A stretch of DNA of 11,262 nt. Source: Acidimicrobiia bacterium. GTDB lineage: Bacteria; Actinomycetota; Acidimicrobiia; Acidimicrobiales; Iamiaceae. How positions within the stretch are numbered: position 1 is the stretch's first letter; the number at the start of each line of letters is the position of its first letter. Shown one piece after another: positions 1 to 6,296 of the stretch. Position numbers and translations under genes: made by a program. The notes beneath the pieces were generated by a model, which was not told the origin of the DNA, made no database searches, and saw only the letters and a list, made by a program, of their open reading frames with translations. The DNA lies in assembly GCA_019247975.1 (NCBI GenBank), contig JAFBAD010000170.1, forward strand, positions 1 through 11,262, written 5' to 3'.

Positions 1-743
1 TGGGTCCGGTTGTAGATCGCACGCTGCACGGTGATGATCAGCGGGGTCATCGGGTTGAGCAGGCTGACCCAGGCGGCGCCCCTGAGCTTGTCGGTCATCA
101 GCCGGTGCTGGTACACGATCGGCGTCACGAAGAACCAGGCGAGCAGCACGAGCTCGAGCAGGTACCCGGTGTCCCGGTACTGCACGTTGAGCGCCCCGAG
201 GCAGAGCCCGATCCCTGCCGCGAGGAGCGCGACGACGAGCAGCGCGAGCACCGCGACCGGCAGGAAGGCGAGCGACGGCGCGTGGCCCGACGCGGCGACG
301 GCCAGGAGGAGCACCCCCGCCTGGAGGAAGAAGTTCACCAGCGCCGCGCCGACCGCGGCGATCGGGAGGACCTCCTTCGGGAACGCCACCTGCCTGACCA
401 TCATCCCGTTGTCGAGCACCGACGCGGTCGCCGTGGAGAGGGCCACCGAGAACATGTTCCAGGTGAGGAGCCCGGTGAGCAGGAAGATCGGGAAGTCGGG
501 CATCGAGTTGCCGAACACGACCTGGAACACGAAGAAGTACACGGCCAGGTAGAGGACCGGGTTCAACATCGACCAGGCGTACCCGAGGACGCTGTTCTTG
601 TACTTGAGGCGCAGCTCCTTGCCGACCAGGTTGCGCAGGAGCTCGCGATAGCGCCAGACCTGCGCCGCCCGCCGCAGCAGCGACGGGTTGGCCTCGACGG
701 TCCGCAGCTGCAGGTCGTGGCCGAAGTCGTCCCGCGCGGTCAT
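1..743 (-). CDS. ABC-2 type polysaccharide export permease (Wzm/TagG-like), C-terminus beyond the left edge
   Basis: This is the membrane subunit of an ABC exporter that would carry a lipid-linked glycan or similar polymer across the cytoplasmic membrane. The 247 visible residues start with a cytoplasmic N-terminal helix and the hallmark stretch 'LKYKNSVLGYAWSMLNP' (about residues 46-62), typical of O-antigen and teichoic acid ABC-2 permeases. Hydrophobic segments follow near residues 60-78, 85-108, 125-150, 155-183 and 198-212. A full family member has about 260-290 residues, so only the last helix is missing. The ATG at 743 overlaps the TGA of the upstream fusion gene as ATGA, which suggests translational coupling. 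The ATGA overlap decides the start, because no strong Shine-Dalgarno sequence precedes it. The matching ATPase (Wzt/TagH-like) is expected just past position 1. The substrate cannot be told from the permease alone. Confidence 0.93.
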   Translation of the reverse strand, partial: MTARDDFGHDLQLRTVEANPSLLRRAAQVWRYRELLRNLVGKELRLKYKNSVLGYAWSMLNPVLYLAVYFFVFQVVFGNSMPDFPIFLLTGLLTWNMFSVALSTATASVLDNGMMVRQVAFPKEVLPIAAVGAALVNFFLQAGVLLLAVAASGHAPSLAFLPVAVLALLVVALLAAGIGLCLGALNVQYRDTGYLLELVLLAWFFVTPIVYQHRLMTDKLRGAAWVSLLNPMTPLIITVQRAIYNRT

Positions 744-3031
744 GAGGCACCCGGCCAGTCGCGGGTCGCCTTCCAGCCGAGCAGGCGCTCCGCGGCCGAC
801 GCGTCGTAGCGGCCGGGCCCGCAGAGGAGGACCCGGTGGTGGCCCTCGAGCTCGGCGTCGAGCGCGCGCACGGTCGCCTCGACGACGTCGTCGACGTGCA
901 CGAACGCGCCCAGCGGAGTGGACGCCCGGGCGTGGCGGCCGACGGTGGCGTCGGTCAGGATCAGCACCGGGCGGAGGAGGACGGTCGGGATGCCCGTGCG
1001 CGACGTCCACGCCTCGCACATGTCCTCGGCGAGCCGCTTCGACATGCCGTACGGCCGGGCCCCGAGGAGCGGGTGGTCGTCGTCGACCGGCAGGTAGGCC
1101 GGGCTGCCCTCTCCTTCGGCGAAGCCGAAGACCTGCACCGTGGAGAAGGCGACGACCCGGCGCGCGCCCACCTGTTCGGCGGCCTCGAGCACGTGCCACG
1201 TGCCGAGCACGTTGGTCGCGACGATGTCGGCCGGCGTCCCGGCCGAGTTGTGCGGGATCGCGCCGGCGTGGACGACCGCGTCGCACCCTCGGGCTGCATC
1301 GAGCACCGCTCGCCCGTTGCGGAGGTCGTCGCCGTTCGCGAGGTCGAACTCGCGGACGCGCCACTGCTCCGATCGCAGCCGGGCGACCAGTGGCCGGCCC
1401 ACCCGCCCGCTCGATCCGGTCACGAGCACCGTGCCGACCGCGTCGTCGGGAGCGACCTCGAGCGGGCGACCGGTTGCGCGGGTCGGCCCGTCGCTCACCC
1501 GGATGCGGTGGACCATGACGCCGAGGCGACGGGGGTCGGGGCTGATCCCCAGGTCGATCGGCCGCCCCGGGTGGCGGACGAGCAGCGACAGCTCGACGGT
1601 CGGGCCGTCGACCGGCACCGTGAGGTGGAGGTGGGCGCCGGTGTGGCCCTGCCCGGCCCGCACGGTGGCCAGCCGGCGGCCGGCCGCCCGGACCTGCACC
1701 TTGCGGGGCGGGCCCTCGAACCTGCCCAGCACGGTCATCACGAGCTCGACCGCGACCTCGCTCCCGGCGACGTGACCCTCGGGCAGCGGCAGGCTGAGAC
1801 GGCCTTCGGTGCCCTCCACCCAGGTGCCGACGTCCGGCTCGGGGAACGACCAGCCGGGCCCGCACAGGGCCTCCACCGTCGGCCCGTCCTCGAGGTGCCA
1901 CCAGCCGTCCTCGTCCGGGGTCGCCGTGGTGGCCGTTCGGGTCGGGGTGGTTGTCAGCGCACCGCCATGGCCGGTGAGCAGCTTCTCCACCTGCGGCCGG
2001 CGGCCCGACGCGACGTAGGTGAGCCAGGCCGCCCGCCGTCGGGCCAGGGAACCGTCGGCCACCTCGTCGGCCAGCGACGCGACCGCTCGGCCCAACGCGA
2101 TCCCGCCCCGCTGGTGCTCGTCGAGCCGGGCCCGCCACGAGCCGGGCGCGGGCGCCGGGCGGGGGAGCTCGCGGCCGAGACGGTCGAGCAGCGCCGCCGC
2201 CGCCGGCTCGTCCAGCACCTCGGTGATCGCCTCGACCTTCGCCCGCACGGGCTCGACGAGCGCGTGCGCGCTCGCCTGCGAGGCGAGGCGATCGGCCACC
2301 GCCGCGATGTCGTCGGTCGAGCGGAGGACCTTCACTGCGTCGACCACCCACTGCAGCCTCGAGGCCGACTCGTCGTGGGACGCGTGCTCGAACACGTGGA
2401 GCAGCAGGTCGGCGTCGCCCATCCGGCGGACCCGCACCGATCCGAGCTCGAGCGGGACGGCGGCCTCGAAGAACGCGCGGTCGCTGGTCGGACCGCGCGA
2501 CTCGCTGAACACCCGCCAGTGCAGATCCAGCTGGTGCCCGTCGGGGTGCTCGAAGTTCCAGCTGTGACGGCGCGTCGCGAACCGGGCGAGCACTCCGGCG
2601 GTGGTCAGCCCTCGGGTCGGACGCCATCCACCCGCGTCGATGATGGCGGCGGCCTGCTCGAGCTGCGACCGGTCGACCAGCACGTCGACGTCGGACATGT
2701 CGCGCACGCCCCAGTCGCCGCCGTAGGCGGGCACGAGCGACGCGCCTTTGAGGACGAGGGTGGGGATGCCGGCGGCCTCCAGCGCCTCGATGGTCGCGAC
2801 CGTGGCGCGGAAGCGGGCCTGGTTCTGCGTCCAGGCCTTGCGGTAGGTGCCCCGGAGCAGCGACGGCACGGGCTCACCGAGGTCCGCCATGCGCTTGTAG
2901 AGCGTGGGCAGCAGGCGGGACTGGCTCCAGGGGATGACCTGGAGATCGACGCTGTCGAGGTACCGGCGCCCGGCTTCGGCCGCCGATGCGGGGTCCTCGA
3001 GGAGGATGGCGTGCAGGAGGGCGGTGTTCAC
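740..3031 (-). CDS. Three-part fusion: lasso-type nucleotidyltransferase (PF14907-like) + probable beta-sandwich + NAD-dependent epimerase/dehydratase
   Basis: A single uninterrupted 763-residue frame. Residues 1-340 resemble the nucleotidyltransferase_5 family: 'LVLKGASL' (92-99), the metal-binding strand 'RDMSDVDVLVD' (110-120, D114 and D116) and a third acidic strand 'HQLDLHW' (166-172). A Thr/Ala-rich linker (about 355-375) leads to residues 376-515, strand-rich with 'GPGWSFPEPDVGTW' (391-404); I read this as a beta-sandwich, possibly carbohydrate-binding. Residues 533-763 are an extended short-chain dehydrogenase: NAD motif G-x2-G-x2-G at 539-545 ('GSSGRVG'), 'STVQVFG' (630-636) and catalytic YxxxK (Y661, K665). 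At about 230 residues this domain is shorter than stand-alone epimerases. The GTG start at 3031 overlaps the previous gene's TGA (GTGA), and 'CGGAG' lies 9 bases upstream. Known relatives of the first domain modify lasso peptides or act as nucleotidyltransferases; the epimerase would supply or modify a nucleotide sugar. The combined reaction is unknown. Confidence 0.88.
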   Translation of the reverse strand: MNTALLHAILLEDPASAAEAGRRYLDSVDLQVIPWSQSRLLPTLYKRMADLGEPVPSLLRGTYRKAWTQNQARFRATVATIEALEAAGIPTLVLKGASLVPAYGGDWGVRDMSDVDVLVDRSQLEQAAAIIDAGGWRPTRGLTTAGVLARFATRRHSWNFEHPDGHQLDLHWRVFSESRGPTSDRAFFEAAVPLELGSVRVRRMGDADLLLHVFEHASHDESASRLQWVVDAVKVLRSTDDIAAVADRLASQASAHALVEPVRAKVEAITEVLDEPAAAALLDRLGRELPRPAPAPGSWRARLDEHQRGGIALGRAVASLADEVADGSLARRRAAWLTYVASGRRPQVEKLLTGHGGALTTTPTRTATTATPDEDGWWHLEDGPTVEALCGPGWSFPEPDVGTWVEGTEGRLSLPLPEGHVAGSEVAVELVMTVLGRFEGPPRKVQVRAAGRRLATVRAGQGHTGAHLHLTVPVDGPTVELSLLVRHPGRPIDLGISPDPRRLGVMVHRIRVSDGPTRATGRPLEVAPDDAVGTVLVTGSSGRVGRPLVARLRSEQWRVREFDLANGDDLRNGRAVLDAARGCDAVVHAGAIPHNSAGTPADIVATNVLGTWHVLEAAEQVGARRVVAFSTVQVFGFAEGEGSPAYLPVDDDHPLLGARPYGMSKRLAEDMCEAWTSRTGIPTVLLRPVLILTDATVGRHARASTPLGAFVHVDDVVEATVRALDAELEGHHRVLLCGPGRYDASAAERLLGWKATRDWPGAS

Positions 3032-3717
3032 GGGCGCGCTCCGCTGTCGCGGTGGCGTTCGAGGTGGGCCCGGACGACACGCAGCAGGTCGTCCTGCTTC
3101 TGCGCGCCGAGCCGCCGCCCCAGGTTCGAGCGGTGGACGCGACGGCGGAGCACGATGTCGGACACGACGGTCGTGCGCAGACCCCCCACCCTGGCCCGCG
3201 AGATCCAGTCGATGTTCGCGCTGCTCGACAAGCTCTCGTCGAGCGGCCCGATCCGCCAGAACGCGTCGCGCCGGATCAGCGACGTCTGCAGCAGGTACGA
3301 CGCCTGCGGACGGGTGTCGACCTGGAGGCGGCTGCGCTCGTCGTCGTCCAGCTCGGGGGTGACGAACTGCTCGATCCACCCGAAGACGGCCTCGATGTCG
3401 CCGGTGAGCGCGGCACGAAGGGCGCGCGTGCGCCCCGGCGGCCAGAGGTCGTCGGAGTCCTGCATGGCGACGAGGTCGCCCGTCGCCTCCCGCACGCCGT
3501 GGTTCATGGCGGCGGCCTGGCAGGTCGCCGGCTGGTGCACCGCGCGGATGCGGTCGCCGTAGCTCTCCAGGATCTCCGGGGTGGCGTCGGTCGAGCCGTC
3601 GTCGACGACGATCAGCTCGCTGATCTCGGGCTCGGCCAGCACCGAGTCGATCGCCTCGCGGAGGTAGGGCGCGCCGTCCCGGACCGGCATGACCGCGCTG
3701 ATCGTCAGCTCGCCCAT
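3028..3717 (-). CDS. Short family 2 glycosyltransferase
   Basis: A 229-residue GT-A fold glycosyltransferase that would transfer a sugar from a nucleotide-sugar donor in the cytoplasm. Visible motifs are the N-terminal strand 'ISAVMPVRDG' (6-15), the nucleotide-binding 'VVDDGSTD' (37-44) and the metal-binding 'QDSDD' (86-90). A late acidic segment 'LDESL' (159-163) and a basic 'RRRVHRSN' (191-198) follow. There are no membrane segments, and the protein is shorter than usual (280-330 residues), close to a bare catalytic domain. The ATG at 3717 lies 13 bases inside the kinase gene; 'GGAG' sits close upstream and the reading frame further upstream is uncharacteristic, which supports this start. 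It ends in a GTGA overlap with the fusion gene. Its position between the kinase and the nucleotidyltransferase suggests that it works with them. Acceptor and donor are unknown. Confidence 0.9.
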   Translation of the reverse strand: MGELTISAVMPVRDGAPYLREAIDSVLAEPEISELIVVDDGSTDATPEILESYGDRIRAVHQPATCQAAAMNHGVREATGDLVAMQDSDDLWPPGRTRALRAALTGDIEAVFGWIEQFVTPELDDDERSRLQVDTRPQASYLLQTSLIRRDAFWRIGPLDESLSSSANIDWISRARVGGLRTTVVSDIVLRRRVHRSNLGRRLGAQKQDDLLRVVRAHLERHRDSGARP

Positions 3718-4724
3718 CGCTCCAGCAACCCCTCGAGCGCGGCGACGACGCCGGCCATGTCGGTGCCGACGTCCACGTGGGCCGCGGGCACGTGCTTCGC
3801 CAGCGACGCGAGCATCGCGAGGGACCCGTGGCCCGCGCCGTTGCCCTCCACCAGCGTGCTCGGGCCGAGCGCGAACACCGCCTCGGCCGGCTTGGCCGGC
3901 CGGACCGACGTCTCGGTGCGGCCCGTCACGTGGGGGAGCGCGAGGCCCACGATGCGGGCGGAGCGGACGAGGTTGGCGGGGCGCAGCATCGACTGGCCCT
4001 CCTCGGTCTCGGTGATCCGCGACCGCAGGCCCGGGACGAGCTCGAGCGCGTCGGCCTCGGCCTTCGCCCAACGGAACGGCGCGTACGCGGTGCGGGTCGC
4101 GGCGTCGAGCAGGCAGAGGTCGTCGGCCAGGAACGTGAGCCCGGCGTCGTCCGCCGCGAGCGCGGTGGTCGACTTGCCCGAGCCGCTCGATCCGGGAAGC
4201 AGCAGGCAGGCGTCGTCGCGCCCGACCGCCGCAGCGTGCACGAACGTGAGGCCGGTGTCGCCGGCCCACCAGCCGAGCACGTACCGGAACGGCATGCGGG
4301 CGACCCAGCGCGGCACGTCCTGCGCGTCGCGCGCGATGAACGCGGCGCGCGACGAGCCGGGCCGGTGCAGCGACAGCAGCCCGTGGCCGGCGTCGTAGCT
4401 GGCCCGCAGCTCGTCGGCGTCGATGCCGAGGATCCGCTCACGGGTCCCGTAGCTCGTGACGTCCCACGGAGGGGCGGGCGGCCCGATCGGGTGCGCGGCC
4501 CGGTCCCAGGCGTCGATGGTCAGCGCCGGTTCGGTGCCGGCCGGCGGGCGTGCGAGGTGCCCGAACGCAGGCGCGAGCCGTTGGTCGAGCTGATCCCCGG
4601 CGAAGCGCAGGCGGATCGCATGCCCGGCCAGGTCGACGTCGTGGCTGACGATCGGGACGCGCGCCGACGCAGCGTCGAACGCATCGTGCACCGCATCCGC
4701 ATACGAGGCGGTGGCCACGGCCAC
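3705..4724 (-). CDS. HPr-kinase-like P-loop kinase (HprK-related)
   Basis: A 339-residue protein whose C-terminal half resembles the HPr kinase/phosphorylase catalytic domain. It shows 'FVHAAAV' (161-167), the Walker A 'GSSGSGKST' (178-186, K184) and an acidic pair 'FLADDLCLL' (198-206, D201/D202) in the Walker B position. Residues 1-150 are a divergent N-terminal region seen in HprK-related proteins but not in classical HprK. There is no sugar phosphotransferase system here, so phosphorylation of HPr itself is unlikely. Relatives beside PqqD-like proteins include the 'HPr-rel-A' type families, and lasso peptide kinases such as PadeK phosphorylate the peptide. The likely job here is ATP-dependent phosphorylation of a peptide or carrier bound by the neighbouring PqqD protein; the real substrate is not known. 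It starts at a GTG 7 bases after the PqqD stop with no clear Shine-Dalgarno, consistent with coupling. GTG at 4718 is an alternative. Confidence 0.88.
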   Translation of the reverse strand: MAVATASYADAVHDAFDAASARVPIVSHDVDLAGHAIRLRFAGDQLDQRLAPAFGHLARPPAGTEPALTIDAWDRAAHPIGPPAPPWDVTSYGTRERILGIDADELRASYDAGHGLLSLHRPGSSRAAFIARDAQDVPRWVARMPFRYVLGWWAGDTGLTFVHAAAVGRDDACLLLPGSSGSGKSTTALAADDAGLTFLADDLCLLDAATRTAYAPFRWAKAEADALELVPGLRSRITETEEGQSMLRPANLVRSARIVGLALPHVTGRTETSVRPAKPAEAVFALGPSTLVEGNGAGHGSLAMLASLAKHVPAAHVDVGTDMAGVVAALEGLLERWAS

Positions 4725-4731
4725 CCGCGGG

Positions 4732-5181
4732 TCAGCCGTCGGCGGGCTCGGCAGCGACCACCGGCCAGCCCGCTTCGTCGACCTCGTGGATCGGGTCGAG
4801 GAGCAGGAGCTCCTCCATGTCGTCGTACTTCTCGAGCATGGGGGGGCGGTAGGTCGGCTCGACCGCCGGCGCCTGATCGGCGAGCGCCGCGGCGGTCGGC
4901 GTCGCGTCGGTGGCGACCAGCAGGCCCTCGTCGACGAGCGAGCGGACGAAGGGCTCGAGGTCGGTCCGGACGGTCGCGACCTCGACGCGGTAGCGCCCGG
5001 CGATGGCGGCCGCCACGTCGTCGAGCGCGGTGCGGGTGAGCAGCAGATCCCAGGCGTCCGCGGCGGCGCCGATGAGCGAGAAGTACGCGCCGGTCCGCAG
5101 GTTGATGACGATGACCTCGTCCTCGACCCGCTCGTGCGCGATCTCGGCGTGAGCAGCGGAGAACCCTGACAAGGTAGGCAT
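4732..5181 (-). CDS. PqqD-family peptide-binding (RRE) protein with leader-like C-terminal tail
   Basis: A 149-residue protein. Residues 10-92 are a PqqD fold, the RiPP recognition element that grips leader peptides for partner enzymes: 'VINLRTGAYFSLIGAAADAW' (25-44) is the classic N-x-x-T-G-x-Y-F-x-L signature. 'TALDDVAAAIAGRY' (51-64) and 'FVRSLVDEGLLV' (78-89) are the usual C-terminal helices. After an Ala/Pro linker comes an unusual tail: 'YRPPMLEKYDDM' (111-122) and 'LLLLDPIHEVDEAGWP' (125-140). Classical PqqD has about 90 residues, so the tail is an extension. Y111-x2-P114-x-L116 matches the lasso leader motif that RREs bind. The ATG at 5181 has a good 'AAGGTG' five bases upstream and starts two bases after the preceding gene's stop. 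Direct neighbours are the HPrK-like kinase and glycosyltransferases. Likely role: presenting a peptide, perhaps its own tail, to the kinase or nucleotidyltransferase. Confidence 0.88.
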   Translation of the reverse strand: MPTLSGFSAAHAEIAHERVEDEVIVINLRTGAYFSLIGAAADAWDLLLTRTALDDVAAAIAGRYRVEVATVRTDLEPFVRSLVDEGLLVATDATPTAAALADQAPAVEPTYRPPMLEKYDDMEELLLLDPIHEVDEAGWPVVAAEPADG

Positions 5182-5183
5182 CT

Positions 5184-6293
5184 TTACACCTTCAGTTCGG
5201 GACGGACGAAGCGTCGATAGAGGTCTTCGTAGGCATCGACGGTCTGGTCGAGGGAGAACCGTTCGACCGCGCGAGCGCGGGCGTTCGCGCCGTACGCAGC
5301 GGCCCGCGACGGGTCGGAGAGGAGCTCGACCAGCGCGTCGGCGAGCGGGCCCGGTTCCTCGGGCGGCACCAACACCCCGGTCTCGCCGTCGACCACGACG
5401 TCGCCGAGGCCCTGCACGGGGGTGGCGACGACCGCGCGGCCGGCCGCGGCGGCCTCCAGCGCGACCAACGGCATGCCCTCGTGCCGCGACGGGATCGCCA
5501 CGACCGACGCCGACGCCAGCAGGCCGGCGACGTCCTCGTGGCGCGCCGCGCCGTGGAACCGGACCGCGTCGCCGAGACCGAGGTCCTCGACGAGCGCTTC
5601 GAGCTGGGCGCGCTCGGGGCCGTCGCCGACGAGCAGCAGCTCGGCCCCCGGCTCACGTTCGAGCACGGAGGGGAACGCGTGCAGCAGGACGTCGAAACCC
5701 TTCTGATCGACCAGGCGACCGACCGCGACGATGCGACGCCCCTTCGGGTCGGGCGGTGCGGGCTCGGGCGTCGGTGGCAGGCCGTTGATGATCACCGAGA
5801 AGCGGTCGGCCAGCTCGGGCATGAGGTCCACGGCCTGGTCGACGACGGCTTGCGACACGCCGGTCAACCACGTGGTTCGGCGCAGCAGCCGGGCCATCGA
5901 GCCCTTCTGGTCGACCGGGAACGAGGCCAGTCCGATGTGCATCGTCGTGATCACCGGCGTCGCCGGCTGGCTCTCGAAGACCGCCCAGAGGTTCGCGCCG
6001 AGGTCGTGCGCGTGGATGACGTCCGGCGCGACCTCGTCGACGATCCGCACGGTGGCGCGCTTGGCCCGAGCCAGCGTGGCGGGGTCGCGCGTGGTCAGGG
6101 CACGGACCAGGTTCACGCGGTGCACGGTGATGCCGTCGATCTCGGAGACCTCGTCGCGCGCAAGCGTGTGGGTCGAGGTCAGCACCGAGACATCGTGACC
6201 GCGGGCGGCGAGGGCCGGGCAGAGCTGTCGCAGCAGCACCTCGATGCCCCCGACGACCGGTGCGTACTGGTTCGAGACGACGAGGATGCGCAT
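5184..6293 (-). CDS. Family 4 glycosyltransferase (GT-B fold)
   Basis: A complete 369-residue retaining glycosyltransferase, a normal length for the family. The N-terminal acceptor domain has 'NQYAPVVGGIEVLLRQL' (8-24), the glycine-rich opening typical of GT4 enzymes, and 'VIHAHD' (92-97). The C-terminal donor domain carries 'VGRLVDQKGFDVLL' (191-204), 'VGDGPER' (222-228) and the signature 'SRHEGMPLVALEA' (269-281), with the EX7E pair E272 and E280 that holds the nucleotide sugar. It is probably membrane-associated on the cytoplasmic side, adding one sugar to a lipid-linked glycan. The ATG at 6293 is preceded by 'GGGAG' seven bases away, and only three bases separate it from the stop of the upstream glycosyltransferase; it is followed two bases later by the PqqD gene. 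The donor sugar cannot be predicted from sequence alone. Confidence 0.94.
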   Translation of the reverse strand: MRILVVSNQYAPVVGGIEVLLRQLCPALAARGHDVSVLTSTHTLARDEVSEIDGITVHRVNLVRALTTRDPATLARAKRATVRIVDEVAPDVIHAHDLGANLWAVFESQPATPVITTMHIGLASFPVDQKGSMARLLRRTTWLTGVSQAVVDQAVDLMPELADRFSVIINGLPPTPEPAPPDPKGRRIVAVGRLVDQKGFDVLLHAFPSVLEREPGAELLLVGDGPERAQLEALVEDLGLGDAVRFHGAARHEDVAGLLASASVVAIPSRHEGMPLVALEAAAAGRAVVATPVQGLGDVVVDGETGVLVPPEEPGPLADALVELLSDPSRAAAYGANARARAVERFSLDQTVDAYEDLYRRFVRPELKV

Positions 6294-6296
6294 CGG

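Noticed and set aside
3032..3379. N-terminal extension of the nucleotidyltransferase fusion upstream of GTG 3031
   Set aside because: The extra frame is Arg/Pro/Ala-rich and lies within the GT2 gene; the GTGA overlap and the natural start 'NTALLHAILL' favour 3031.
836..3562. 908-codon plus-strand frame opposite the fusion gene
   Set aside because: Biased composition, no recognisable motifs, and fully antisense to a gene with intact catalytic signatures; a GC shadow.
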